DNA of 64,000 bases from Celerinatantimonas sp046054195 (GCF_046054195.1 NZ_JBEQCS010000006.1:62001-126000), one strand, 5' to 3'. Counted from the stretch's first letter, positions 15,697-23,781 are shown. Notes: generated by a model not told the origin, from the sequence alone. Translations and numbers: made by a program.

Positions 15697-16287
15697 TCAA
15701 GCCACCAACCTCGCCTCTGCAATCTCTAACTGCATTCGCTCTTCCATAGCTAGAAATGCGGTGGTGCGTTCGTTTGCAATCCACTCCACTAACGTATCTA
15801 CATAGGGCCGATAAGATTCAAAGGCGTCAAACGTGATAGGGAGCTGTTCGTTGAAGGCGCTATAAATTGAATATTTATCCCAAGGGATATAACCATCAAC
15901 ACAATTTTGGCATTTAACCTGTTTGCGATAACGCTTCACTTTACCTGTGCCATGGCACGCATCACACTGCCGCCCTTGCTCATGCAGAGCAATCGCAACC
16001 GCTGTGACACATAACGCAGTGACCGCTTGCTTGGGGCAAAATCCCCTCCAATGGTCAGCGAACAATTGCGCAGCCATCTGATACACCAAATGCATTAAAT
16101 CATTCAACGCGCGTTTATCGTTATTGCATTGCGCAATCAACAGCAAAAAGCCAGCATTGGACTGATGCCACGTAATACCAACGGCTGCGAGCTGTTCATC
16201 CAAGCTCAACAAACCTTTCCCGCCGGTTCCATCCCCATACCGAACGGCCGTTAATCCAAATTTTGCGAGTAGTTTTTCAATCTGCAT
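15697..16287 (-). CDS. Q-like phage antitermination protein (zinc finger)
   Basis: A 196-residue protein with a DnaJ-like zinc finger in its middle: CDACHGTGK followed by CQNCVDGYI. Lambdoid Q antiterminators of several phages carry such CxxCxGTG/CxxCxG fingers. Position supports this, because it is the last gene of the leftward early/middle operon before the lysis cassette, and two Rho-independent terminators stand before the lysis genes. The remainder is helical with LNDLMHLVYQMAAQLFADHWRG. The start makes a TAATG junction with the upstream gene. An alternative is a generic phage zinc-finger protein. Confidence 0.6.
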   Translation of the reverse strand: MQIEKLLAKFGLTAVRYGDGTGGKGLLSLDEQLAAVGITWHQSNAGFLLLIAQCNNDKRALNDLMHLVYQMAAQLFADHWRGFCPKQAVTALCVTAVAIALHEQGRQCDACHGTGKVKRYRKQVKCQNCVDGYIPWDKYSIYSAFNEQLPITFDAFESYRPYVDTLVEWIANERTTAFLAMEERMQLEIAEARLVA

Positions 16288-16604
16288 TAGGCGACCTCTT
16301 CCAATTTATTATTGATATTATCATTAATAGCGACAATCCGGTAGAACCAAACGGTTTTGCCATTGATTTTGCGAGTCATGCTTTGTTTGAGCAGCTCTCG
16401 TGGGTAACGCAATTGAACTTCTCGCAGCCGTGCACTAATCGTCGGTTGTGTATCCGCTACATGCCAACGCTCAAAGATCTCCCCTTCCAAATCTCTCAGG
16501 GTTTTCCATTGCTCACCGAACGCGGCCATTACCGTGCGACCTAAACAGCTTTTCGCACTAAGTCGCCCTGCATCGCGCAGCTCAAATAAAATAGCTTGAT
16601 TCAT
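16287..16604 (-). CDS. Unrecognised phage protein, middle operon
   Basis: The ATG at 16604 (MNQAILFELRDAGRLSAKSCLG) overlaps the methylase stop by 4 nt, giving 105 residues. It has a possible winged-helix-like pattern (TISARLREVQLRYPRELLKQS, then a KINGKTVWFYRI strand pair) that suggests DNA binding. I do not recognise the family. It lies between the Dam-type methylase and the Q-like gene in one transcription unit. Confidence 0.55.
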   Translation of the reverse strand: MNQAILFELRDAGRLSAKSCLGRTVMAAFGEQWKTLRDLEGEIFERWHVADTQPTISARLREVQLRYPRELLKQSMTRKINGKTVWFYRIVAINDNINNKLEEVA

Positions 16605-17188
16605 GCGGCAATCTCCCGTTTTTGAGTCCAAATTCCCCGCTCAAACTGAATCCGTTGAGGATGCGGGAAATAACCAGGGGTAAATAACACAAACACACTG
16701 CCAAAATTCGCCCCTGTCTTTTTAGTAACGCCATCAGGTTCTAAAAAGTTGTAACGACCATCTGGCTCATAAATAGCGCAGGCGTGGCCTTCGACACCTT
16801 CTCGCCACCAACCAGTCAGCGGTTCGTAAGGCAATAACATCATGCCGGGGTTGCCTCGTTTCACTTCGTGGTTTGCTTTGGCTAAAAACTCCGATTTAAG
16901 ATCAAACGGCGGGTTACACCACCAATGCGGTTCCCAATCACAAGCCAGCCCATCAAAACCAACCAAGTGATCAAGCTCACTCACGTTAAACGAACCGCGC
17001 GAACGCGCTAAATCAAACCAATCAGCTGATGCATAAAAGCGCTGCGCTTTGGTTGTCTCTGGCTCAGCCGCCACATCTAAAACAAATTTAGAGCCATATA
17101 AATATTGCGCATCATAGAAACAGGCCCATGATGTGCCCCAGCGATTTTTATCGCTCTTAACAGTCGATGATTTCACTAAAATGGCCAT
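16601..17188 (-). CDS. Phage DNA N6-adenine methyltransferase (Dam type)
   Basis: A 195-residue protein with the NPPF catalytic motif (WWCNPPFDLKSEFLAKA) and flanking segments typical of phage N-6-adenine methylases (WGTSWACFYDAQYLYG at the start, FVLDVAAEPET, MMLLPYEPLTGWW). It probably methylates adenine in phage DNA and may protect against host restriction or influence replication. The start has a TAATG junction with the DnaC-like gene. Confidence 0.85.
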   Translation of the reverse strand: MAILVKSSTVKSDKNRWGTSWACFYDAQYLYGSKFVLDVAAEPETTKAQRFYASADWFDLARSRGSFNVSELDHLVGFDGLACDWEPHWWCNPPFDLKSEFLAKANHEVKRGNPGMMLLPYEPLTGWWREGVEGHACAIYEPDGRYNFLEPDGVTKKTGANFGSVFVLFTPGYFPHPQRIQFERGIWTQKREIAA

Positions 17189-17940
17189 TACCCTGCCCTC
17201 CGTTTCATCTGGCGGAAGCTGGGCCAGTTAAAGCTCAGCCACATCGAATTGCCTTCTAAAATGCGATCCACCGCTCGCGCGCCTAACACCTCAACCAACC
17301 CGTTTTGGTCCAGGTTGCTTAACACGCCCGTGGGTTTATTGCGCATCGAACGCTGGTTAATCACCTCGTTAATCAGCACATTCTCATTCACGCTGCGGTT
17401 TTGAATGCCCACTTCATCGAGCACCAACAAATCCACATGCGACAGCCATTTAATGATCTTCGCTTCAGTGAGCTGCGAATCATTGCGGTAAGTGTCTTTA
17501 ATCCGAATCATCAACTCCGACACTGTCGCAATCAGCACACTGCCGCCTTGCGCTAAAATCGCATTGCCTAATGCGCTGGCTAAGTGATTTTTCCCCGTGC
17601 CCGGCGTTCCCAGCATCACAAATCCACCGGCTTGGCCGCGCCGATACAACGCCAGCCACTGCCGAGCTGCTTGCACGTTTTTCTGTTGGCCTTGGCGAGC
17701 ACTGGCATCGTAGCCCATAAAGTCAGTGCGAAAGTTATCCAGCGAACACTGCGCATAATTTTTCTTGATACCGCTGCGGCCCATCGCTTGAGTAATCCGC
17801 CCTTGCTGCTGGCGATCAGAACATTCACGGCCAAAGCGCACCGCTTCGTCATGGTGAAACGCTTGCAGCTCAGCAAACGATCCAAACGCTGGTTTGACGT
17901 TGGCAGGCATCGCCTGCTGTAGTTTTTCCATAAAATTCAT
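17188..17940 (-). CDS. DnaC-like replicative helicase loader (AAA+)
   Basis: A 250-residue ATPase. Walker A is GTPGTGKNH at residues 111-119, Walker B is VDLLVLDEVGIQ, and QRSMRNKPTGVLSNLD with a later GARAVDRILEGNS resembles sensor/Arg-finger regions of the DnaC/IstB group. It likely loads DnaB helicase at the phage origin together with the O-like protein encoded just upstream (4-nt overlap). The N-terminal 65 residues would contact DnaB. Confidence 0.85.
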   Translation of the reverse strand: MNFMEKLQQAMPANVKPAFGSFAELQAFHHDEAVRFGRECSDRQQQGRITQAMGRSGIKKNYAQCSLDNFRTDFMGYDASARQGQQKNVQAARQWLALYRRGQAGGFVMLGTPGTGKNHLASALGNAILAQGGSVLIATVSELMIRIKDTYRNDSQLTEAKIIKWLSHVDLLVLDEVGIQNRSVNENVLINEVINQRSMRNKPTGVLSNLDQNGLVEVLGARAVDRILEGNSMWLSFNWPSFRQMKRRAG

Positions 17941-18713
17941 CGTCTAAACTCCGCTGGCATATCGTAATTGGCATTGGCACCGGGCAACTGGGTAATGCGA
18001 TTGCCCATCGGCCGCCCTCGATTGGGTTGGCTTTGAGTGGCCCATTGGTTCTGCTTGCGCATCCCGTTTCGCCAAGCGCTTTGCCAGTCCACGTACTTGT
18101 ACGCTTTGGCCAGCATCGCATCAGCCCACATGTCCGTGGCCGTTTCAATCGGGATGGTAAATTCCACCTGTTGGCCATACCACTGGCGCATCGGTTCGGT
18201 TAGTGCAAAGTCTCTGGGTAGTTCGGTTTTCACCTTGCGAGTACGTTTTTCGATTGGCTGTGGTTTAGCCTGCAAATCATCCGTAGGGGGGACTACAGGG
18301 GGAATATTAGTTATTGGTGGATCTATTGGGGGTTTGGGGTCAGATTCTGCCCCCGGTAGGGGTGTATTTTGACCCCGGTTAGATTTCGACCCCGGTTGAA
18401 ATTCGCCCCCGGTCGCAATCGCTTTTTTAAGGGCCCCAATCAAAATTTGATACACATTACTATCGTTCGTGGTTTTGCCATCGTCGGTGCGTTTTAACCG
18501 CACATGAACTTTTAAAAAGCCAGCGCGCATCAGCTCACGAATTTGCGCTTTCACCGTCGAAGTAGACACCGTGCATTTTTTTGCAATGGTGGCAATCGAA
18601 GGCCAGCACAGGCCCTCGTCATTGGCAAAATCTGACAAACACAACATAATCAGTTTTTGATTGCCCTTAAAGGCAGAGGCATCCCACACCTGTGTCATCA
18701 ATTTAATCGACAT
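17937..18713 (-). CDS. O-like phage replication protein (winged helix)
   Basis: A 258-residue protein. Its N-terminus carries a helix-turn-helix domain (LIMLCLSDFANDEGLCWPSI, KCTVSTSTVKAQIRELMRAGFLKV) characteristic of phage replication initiators. A Pro-rich low-complexity linker follows (PPIDPPITNIPPVVPPT), then a C-terminal segment (ETATDMWADAMLAKAYKYVDWQ) resembling the helicase-interaction domain of O/DnaT-like proteins. It sits upstream of the helicase loader. In lambdoid phages the origin lies inside this gene; a repeat-rich run of C and G blocks at about 18280-18420 would be the place to look. Confidence 0.8.
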   Translation of the reverse strand: MSIKLMTQVWDASAFKGNQKLIMLCLSDFANDEGLCWPSIATIAKKCTVSTSTVKAQIRELMRAGFLKVHVRLKRTDDGKTTNDSNVYQILIGALKKAIATGGEFQPGSKSNRGQNTPLPGAESDPKPPIDPPITNIPPVVPPTDDLQAKPQPIEKRTRKVKTELPRDFALTEPMRQWYGQQVEFTIPIETATDMWADAMLAKAYKYVDWQSAWRNGMRKQNQWATQSQPNRGRPMGNRITQLPGANANYDMPAEFRR

Positions 18714-18853
18714 AACAGAGCCCTCCGCATTCGCAAAATCATCCGAGCCGCTTGGTCATGGCTGATCGGTTCGATATGCCCAGGTGTGGTCAGCACCCAG
18801 CGCAACATCCCTTGATAGGTTTTAAATTGCAGTTTCATTGCCCGTTGCCTCAT
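18698..18853 (-). CDS. Small phage protein, unrecognised
   Basis: A 51-residue product from the ATG at 18853 (ATGA overlap with the preceding stop), or 46 residues from the ATG at 18838 with GAGG upstream. It reads MKLQFKTYQGMLRWVLTTPG ... ARMILRMRRALLCRLN. The basic, helical C-terminus could bind nucleic acid. Its stop overlaps the start of the O-like gene by 16 nt, so it is part of the operon. Confidence 0.5.
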   Translation of the reverse strand: MRQRAMKLQFKTYQGMLRWVLTTPGHIEPISHDQAARMILRMRRALLCRLN

Positions 18854-19410
18854 GCTGCCTCGTGAAGTGCCATCTGCGATTCTACATATCGCATCAATGG
18901 CCCATGTGCCGCTTCGCTCTCTTGCAACTCTTTGTAGCAAGCGCGCAACTGCACAATCGTTGGTTCTGGCGGCAGTTTTAAAATTGCCTGCAACGCTTCA
19001 CTGCCCTCTTTGGCTAAATTCGCCAACAGCATATCCCGTGAAATCGTTGCCCCACCGGCACCAATCCGAGCGACTGAATACCCCAGCGGATTTAAAAATG
19101 CATTAAGCATTGCACTGGCTCGTTCGACAGGCAAAATGGCGATAACCGCCGGAAGCAGATCTAAAATATTGGCCTTAGCGGGCACCGTATCTTTACTGAG
19201 ATAACGCCAAAACCGCTGCATATTGTCATGGCTACTGGCGGCGCTTGGCACTTTGAGCAAAACTTCCAGCTGCGCATCAGGTTCATCCCGCAGATGCAGC
19301 TTGTGATACATTCGAGCGACCCGCTCAGCGATACAATCTTTGGTTACTTCGCAGTTCCAGCTTTCAATTGCTTGGCGAACCACGCTTTTAACTGTTTGAA
19401 TCGGTTGCAT
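18850..19410 (-). CDS. CII/YdaT-like phage regulatory protein
   Basis: A 186-residue protein lying directly downstream of the Cro-like gene, where CII or YdaT-family proteins are found. The segment SSHDNMQRFWRYLSKDTVPAKANILDLLPAVIAILP matches the general layout of that family, followed by a helical C-terminus. It may control the lysis/lysogeny decision or, if YdaT-like, affect host division. Family membership is judged by eye only. Confidence 0.5.
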   Translation of the reverse strand: MQPIQTVKSVVRQAIESWNCEVTKDCIAERVARMYHKLHLRDEPDAQLEVLLKVPSAASSHDNMQRFWRYLSKDTVPAKANILDLLPAVIAILPVERASAMLNAFLNPLGYSVARIGAGGATISRDMLLANLAKEGSEALQAILKLPPEPTIVQLRACYKELQESEAAHGPLMRYVESQMALHEAA

Positions 19411-19480
19411 TGTTTTCGTCCTTAAAACGGTTGATTCTTAACCATCACCCTCTTACTTATGTTCACACCTACACTGCAAC

Positions 19481-19711
19481 CTATGTAGCTTGGGAGTTGC
19501 TAGGTAGACAAAAGGCAGATGGCGTTAATATTTGATAGTCAAAGTGAGTTAACTCATGAGCTTGTTGCATCCTGCCATTTTTGGCAGGGAACTCTCCGGA
19601 TTGCTCCCATTTACGGTAAGCAGTCGAACTTACATGGAAATGGCTAGCAGCATTGACAAACGATCCATCAAAGAACTGTTCCCGAACTTTTGTGACAATA
19701 TTGATAGACAT
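19481..19711 (-). CDS. Cro/YdaS-like repressor
   Basis: From the ATG at 19711, with TTGGAGG just upstream, the 76-residue product has a helix-turn-helix of the YdaS/Cro kind (SFVNAASHFHVSSTAYRKWEQSGEFP). It is divergent from the CI-like gene, with three operator-like sites between them. It would compete with CI for these sites and set the lytic course. Confidence 0.8.
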   Translation of the reverse strand: MSINIVTKVREQFFDGSFVNAASHFHVSSTAYRKWEQSGEFPAKNGRMQQAHELTHFDYQILTPSAFCLPSNSQAT

Positions 19712-19729
19712 GGTTTTCCTCCAAATAAA

Positions 19730-19801
19730 AACCAATAGTTATCTTATATAAAGAAACTGATAGTGTCTAGCACTCTCATATAAAATAACCTTTGGTTTCT
19801 T
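19730..19801. promoter_or_regulatory. CI/Cro operator region with divergent promoters
   Basis: Three related imperfect palindromes are seen. O1 at 19730-19745 (minus strand AAGATAACTATTGGTT) lies at the -10 of the leftward promoter. A weaker site is at 19752-19768 (AGAAAC-TGATA-GTGTCT). A third is at 19782-19801 (AATAAC-CTTTG-GTTTCTT). Centres are near 19735, 19760 and 19792. The leftward promoter reads TAGACA-N17-TAAGAT. The 16-bp core of O1 recurs in the operator at 22359-22381. Confidence 0.7.
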
Positions 19802-19817
19802 ACTTATCAGGTATTTT

Positions 19818-20519
19818 ATGGCGCATAAAAATCAGCAGGATCAATTTGCAGAAAGACTAAATAAAGCTCTAAATGCCCTGAATGTGCCGAAGAGAGGCCG
19901 AGCTAAGTACATCCAAGAAAACTTACCTATGGATATTTCGGTCGTAGCTATCCGTAAGTGGTTAAATGGGGAATCAATTCCAGATACTAAAAAATTATCG
20001 GCTGTTGCGGGTATCGCAGGAACATCAGTCGAGTCATTACTAGGAATGAAAGGGCTAAGTAACAATGATGCTGATAATGAACTTGCAAATGCCACTCTCT
20101 ATCTAGGACGAAGGACTAGAAAAGTTCCAATTTTATCGACAGTACAAGCAGGAAAATGGACTGAAGCCGTTAATTACAGTGAAATTGGTGAAGAAGTTGA
20201 ATGGATTGAAACAACTGCTAATGTAGGTGATGGTTCTTTTGCGGTAAAAGTAAAAGGCTCCTCAATGACCAATCCTAATGGTAATTTGTCGTTACCAGAT
20301 GGCTCAATTGCGATTGTTCAACCAGATCCAGACCCAGAGAATGGCAAGATAGTCGTTGCGATGCTTGAAGGTAGTGATGAAGCGACTATTAAAAAGCTAG
20401 AAAAAGAAGGTCCATTTAAACATCTTGTACCTCTAAATCCAGCCTATAATCCTATACCAATAAATGGTAACTGCAGGATTATTGGATTTGTAAAACAAGT
20501 TATAATTGAATTAGATTAA
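19818..20519 (+). CDS. CI-type repressor (HTH plus S24 self-cleaving domain)
   Basis: A 233-residue protein. The N-terminal helix-turn-helix spans about residues 26-75 (ISVVAIRKWLNGESIPDTKKL). The C-terminal LexA/S24 domain has the cleavage site Ala111-Gly112 (STVQAGKW), catalytic Ser149 (KGSSMTNP) and Lys192 (ATIKKL). It maintains lysogeny and should be inactivated by RecA-stimulated self-cleavage after DNA damage, so the prophage is probably SOS-inducible. It is convergent with the sce7725-like gene, and the stops overlap by 4 nt. Confidence 0.92.
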   Translation: MAHKNQQDQFAERLNKALNALNVPKRGRAKYIQENLPMDISVVAIRKWLNGESIPDTKKLSAVAGIAGTSVESLLGMKGLSNNDADNELANATLYLGRRTRKVPILSTVQAGKWTEAVNYSEIGEEVEWIETTANVGDGSFAVKVKGSSMTNPNGNLSLPDGSIAIVQPDPDPENGKIVVAMLEGSDEATIKKLEKEGPFKHLVPLNPAYNPIPINGNCRIIGFVKQVIIELD

Positions 20520-21448
20520 TTAAGGATTTCAATCATCAATTCAATATGATGTTTTATTGATAATTTTTTAGTCCTTGCAAGGTTTGTATTTATACCTTTC
20601 TTTTTAATATCAATAAATTCCTGTACTGCCGTTGAAAATGAAAAATATTGACCATTTTTTTTGACAAATGGGACTAAAGTATCTAATGCTTCTTGAACTA
20701 ATCGAGCTTGATCTGACATTCTCTGAGTATATATCTGAGATAGGAAATGTGATATGTATACAGGTTTTTTTTCTTCATTAATTTCATATGTTAAATGAAT
20801 AACTCCGCAATAAGGTCTTCCTCCCCCATCCTTAAATTTTTCAGGTAGCGTAGTATAATCACCAAAACCGCATATAGATTTATAAAAATTATCTCTAAAA
20901 ATCTCTGTAGGATTGTACTGATAATCAGATCCTCTTTCTTTATCTATAAAACATGGATCAATAATAACAGTTTTACCCTTCCCAAAATTTTTAATATAAG
21001 ATGTTGAAACAAATGAAGAAATAAAAATATTATATCTATAATTACCCATACCTAAATATTTAGATATTTTTTGTTGTGATATATCATCCATATATATAAA
21101 TGAAAAAGGTTTTCTACCTATAATTTTTAAATATTTATCAATCTCATTAAAATCAGATTCTTCATCAAGAATAAAACCAAAATACTCTATTTTATTTATA
21201 TTATTTTTAATAAAGTCAATACATCCTTGTTTTCCCTTATCTTTGAATTCTCCTTGGTATGGGTTTCCAACAACAACATATTCGACATCATCCTCATTTA
21301 AGGCATCAAGACAAAGCTCCAAATGATGAGTATCTGTTCTAACCGGTTCTACTATAGGTACAATTTTACCACTCAAGGACATCTTAGTAGAAAGTTCTCG
21401 CAAAGCTTTTAGCTCATACTGTCTTCCGCGTAATAAAGGGAAATACAT
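20516..21448 (-). CDS. sce7725-family (beta-protein-like) component of a two-gene module
   Basis: A 310-residue protein that begins MYFPLLRGRQYELKALREL, the characteristic opening of the sce7725/beta protein family, followed by SLSGKIVPIVEPVR, VVGNPYQGEF, FILDEESDF and DGGGRPYCGVIHLTYEI. No enzymatic motif is known to me. It follows the sce7726-like gene by 11 nt on the same strand, as these two families usually occur together. Composition is very AT-rich (moron-like) and unlike the structural genes. The location between cI and the pL-type promoter is a common place for lysogenically expressed phage-defence genes. Function is not established. Confidence 0.75.
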   Translation of the reverse strand: MYFPLLRGRQYELKALRELSTKMSLSGKIVPIVEPVRTDTHHLELCLDALNEDDVEYVVVGNPYQGEFKDKGKQGCIDFIKNNINKIEYFGFILDEESDFNEIDKYLKIIGRKPFSFIYMDDISQQKISKYLGMGNYRYNIFISSFVSTSYIKNFGKGKTVIIDPCFIDKERGSDYQYNPTEIFRDNFYKSICGFGDYTTLPEKFKDGGGRPYCGVIHLTYEINEEKKPVYISHFLSQIYTQRMSDQARLVQEALDTLVPFVKKNGQYFSFSTAVQEFIDIKKKGINTNLARTKKLSIKHHIELMIEILN

Positions 21449-21459
21449 TGTTATCTCCT

Positions 21460-22305
21460 CTATGAAAGTTCCCTATTTAAATTTAATAAAATATTTTTAT
21501 TAATGCTTTTATTAAAAGATTGAGAGCATACATTTGACAATAATGATGATGGGAATTTAGACATCAAACTTTTATCAGAAATATAATTTCTCTCTTTTAA
21601 ACTTTTCTTTAATTCTTTATTTAATACCTCTATTGATAATTCAGCACATATATTTTTACATTCAGACCATAAATATGCTGGTTGCACATCAGGATACTTT
21701 TGATAATATTTTTTTACTATGTGCAATAGTTCATTCTTTCGAAATAAATCAACTATCGCAACTGAATCAAAAGAATCTTGATGTAACTTAGATTTTTTTA
21801 CATTTCTAAAGGTATAATTAGAACTTAACAAGATTATTCCTATCCCATCAGGAATGATTTTCTGAAGTTCACTTAACTTTGATTCTGGTATAACAACATA
21901 TATATATTCAAAACATTTTCTATATGCATTTAATTGTGAATCAAGGCGATTAAAATTATCAAACTCTGTTTTTATCTCGTAAACTGTAGAATTTCCATTT
22001 ATAACAATGCAGTCAGCGATCACATTTTCAAGTGAAAATTCAGTATAATATGCGATATTTGAAAATTTATGCTTTCCCCTTACGATTTTTTCAGCAATAG
22101 CATTCTTATAAACATATTCACTCCGATATCGCGCGACCAGTTTTTTATACAAAAAATCATATGCTTCTAGCAAACTACCAGAGTTAATACCAATTTTTTC
22201 ATTGAAAATTGCTTTAACGCTATCAAATCCATTTCTATGGCTCAGTGAGCTGAGCCTCTTTTTCGAGAAGAGATCATTTATAAGATTTTTTTCTTTAAAT
22301 TCCAT
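21460..22305 (-). CDS. sce7726-family protein, PD-(D/E)xK nuclease-like
   Basis: A 281-residue protein. The segment AEKIVRGKHK...SLENVIADCIVINGNSTVYEIKTEFD...RLDSQLNAYRKC carries a PD-(D/E)xK-type core: Glu72 in the first helix, Asp98, Glu110-x-Lys112 and Gln124, with the order and spacing of restriction-endonuclease-fold proteins. This fits the sce7726 family, the usual neighbour of sce7725. The C-terminal 100 residues are helical and Lys-rich (NELLHIVKKYYQKYPDVQPA). It is the first gene of the pair, so it probably contributes a nucleolytic activity. Target and trigger are unknown. It is AT-rich and of likely foreign origin. Confidence 0.75.
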   Translation of the reverse strand: MEFKEKNLINDLFSKKRLSSLSHRNGFDSVKAIFNEKIGINSGSLLEAYDFLYKKLVARYRSEYVYKNAIAEKIVRGKHKFSNIAYYTEFSLENVIADCIVINGNSTVYEIKTEFDNFNRLDSQLNAYRKCFEYIYVVIPESKLSELQKIIPDGIGIILLSSNYTFRNVKKSKLHQDSFDSVAIVDLFRKNELLHIVKKYYQKYPDVQPAYLWSECKNICAELSIEVLNKELKKSLKERNYISDKSLMSKFPSSLLSNVCSQSFNKSINKNILLNLNRELS

Positions 22306-22351
22306 GAGTTATAAAATTTTTTATACAGGTTGAAAAAGAAACTTTTAATAT

Positions 22352-22381
22352 TTGACTAAAAGATAACTATTGGTTATCTTT
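22352..22381 (+). promoter_or_regulatory. pL-type promoter with embedded operator
   Basis: TTGACT (22352-22357), 17-bp spacer, TATCTT (22375-22380). The spacer contains a perfect palindrome with arms AAAGATAAC and GTTATCTTT around TATTG (22359-22381). Sixteen bases of it equal the O1 site next to cI, so CI probably represses this rightward promoter. The site is also only 54-76 bp upstream of the sce7726-like start on the other strand. Confidence 0.75.
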
Positions 22382-22757
22382 ACTACATAAAGCATATGCT
22401 TGGCTGTGATTAGCTGTAACAAACATTAATTTCTTGAGTATAAACCTATACCCATTGAAATGGTTGTAAAAAACAAGGTAATCAATAGATAACTCAATTT
22501 TAATATCTATAAAAAATGACCCATATGTAGAGAGAACAGCTGCACATATAGCACAAAGCATGATTGAAAAATATTGATCACTATCCACTGTTAGAGGAAG
22601 TGAAAACACATAAATAGTGTTGCCCCGCACTTGGTGACCAAACCGAGCAGGGGCAACGGGCAATGAAACTCCAATCAACCAAGGACTGAAGAATCACCCT
22701 GAGTATAACCCGCACCTGACCAATGCGGCAACTCAGACAACTAAAAGGACCACGGCA
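22382..22757 (+). other. Long leader of the rightward early operon
   Basis: No convincing gene is seen in these 376 bp. A 39-nt element at 22619-22657 has outer arms GTTGCCCC and GGGGCAAC enclosing an inner repeat TTGGT-ACCAA, which could fold as a double-stem RNA. The 14-mer CAATCAACCAAGGA occurs at 22672-22685 and again at 22980-22993, just before the second gene of the operon. Confidence 0.5.
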
Positions 22758-22967
22758 ATGGAACTTGAACAATTTGCACAAACACTGATGCAGGATTTAC
22801 GCGATTACCGAAAATTGGCGCAGCAGGGCATCATTCGTCACCCCAACCGCCAACAGTGGTGCAGCGGATTCATCGCTGATTGCGAATGCATGACGCTACT
22901 AGAAGCATCGCGTATTCATCACACTGCGCAAGCCATCAGTATCGTAAACGAGGATAACCGCGCTTGA
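22758..22967 (+). CDS. Small early phage protein, unrecognised
   Basis: A 69-residue protein (MELEQFAQTLMQDLRDYRKL ... ASRIHHTAQAISIVNEDNRA), starting at an ATG with AAAGGA some 10 nt upstream. Mostly helical, with two Cys residues in DCECM. It is the first gene of the rightward operon driven by the pL-like promoter. No family recognised. Confidence 0.55.
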   Translation: MELEQFAQTLMQDLRDYRKLAQQGIIRHPNRQQWCSGFIADCECMTLLEASRIHHTAQAISIVNEDNRA

Positions 22968-23002
22968 CCAGCGCCCACTCAATCAACCAAGGAATCAAGG
23001 CA

Positions 23003-23305
23003 ATGGAACCCAATCAACAATGCGAGTTTGCAGGAGCACTCACTCCAAACAATCGACAAACGCAGTTTATCGCCAAACATGTGCGCATCATCTTAACCGA
23101 ACGTGGCTACAGCCATTCAACCGTTGAGCGTGGTGTTCGTGAGGCCATTCGAACCTATCACCATGAAGGCAACTTTCCGCGCGGCAAAGTGTTTGATGTG
23201 TGTTTGGCGGCTGCTCTGCACTTGGTGAAGCCGATTAAGATTAAAACCAAGCCTGCGGCGAAATCGCCAAAGAAGTCTGTCCCACACTTCAACAAGGCAG
23301 CCTGA
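23003..23305 (+). CDS. Early phage protein, unrecognised
   Basis: The ATG at 23003 (MEPNQQCEFAGALTPNNRQT) has AAGG upstream and is preferred to a start at 22964. The 100-residue product has helix-turn-helix-like spacing (SHSTVERGVREAIRTYHHEG) and a Lys-rich C-terminus (KPIKIKTKPAAKSPKKS), so nucleic-acid binding is possible. No family recognised. Confidence 0.5.
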   Translation: MEPNQQCEFAGALTPNNRQTQFIAKHVRIILTERGYSHSTVERGVREAIRTYHHEGNFPRGKVFDVCLAAALHLVKPIKIKTKPAAKSPKKSVPHFNKAA

Positions 23306-23306
23306 T

Positions 23307-23711
23307 ATGATCGAAGCAAACCAAAAGGAACAGGCCCGCAAACGCCAGCAGGCCCATCGGCAACGCCAAAAAGCGTTAGGTGTCACAGAGCTTCGTTTAA
23401 AGCTCTACCCCGTTGATATTGAGCGGTTAGAAGTGATTCGCACCTTCTTTAGTTACCCAGAAGGCGTCGAGCACAACTACGACAACACGCAAGACACTAT
23501 AGAAGCGTTGATCCACCGTGTATACGACGAGCTGCCAGCCATTCGAGAAAAGCTAGGCAAGTGCCCACACTGCGGCCATCAACTGCCAGAGGGCTGCTGT
23601 AAAGACGCCCCCGGCGGTTTATTTCATGGCAGCGCCAAATGCTGGCACACCCTGCATCGAGTTCGCATCCACGACCTCACCCGCCCAACCGATGAGGCCT
23701 ATCGAAAATGA
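23307..23711 (+). CDS. Early phage protein with zinc-binding motif, unrecognised
   Basis: A 134-residue protein. A basic Gln/Arg-rich N-terminal helix (EQARKRQQAHRQRQKALGV) precedes ELRLKLYPVDIERLEVIR. The C-terminal part holds CPHCGHQLPEGCC and a later Cys/His pair (SAKCWHTLH), which could bind zinc. It starts 2 nt after the previous stop. The overall look suggests a DNA- or RNA-binding accessory protein. No family recognised. Confidence 0.5.
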   Translation: MIEANQKEQARKRQQAHRQRQKALGVTELRLKLYPVDIERLEVIRTFFSYPEGVEHNYDNTQDTIEALIHRVYDELPAIREKLGKCPHCGHQLPEGCCKDAPGGLFHGSAKCWHTLHRVRIHDLTRPTDEAYRK

Positions 23712-23781
23712 TCACATTCATTTCATGCATCGCTTTTTATTCAGTGTGGAGAACCTGCACCTATATCGGGAGAAAGGATCA

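Noticed and set aside
22367..22678. Minus-strand open frame of 103 codons upstream of the sce7726-like gene
   Set aside because: It covers the pL-like promoter and operator, has no ribosome-binding site or recognisable protein pattern, and is probably chance.
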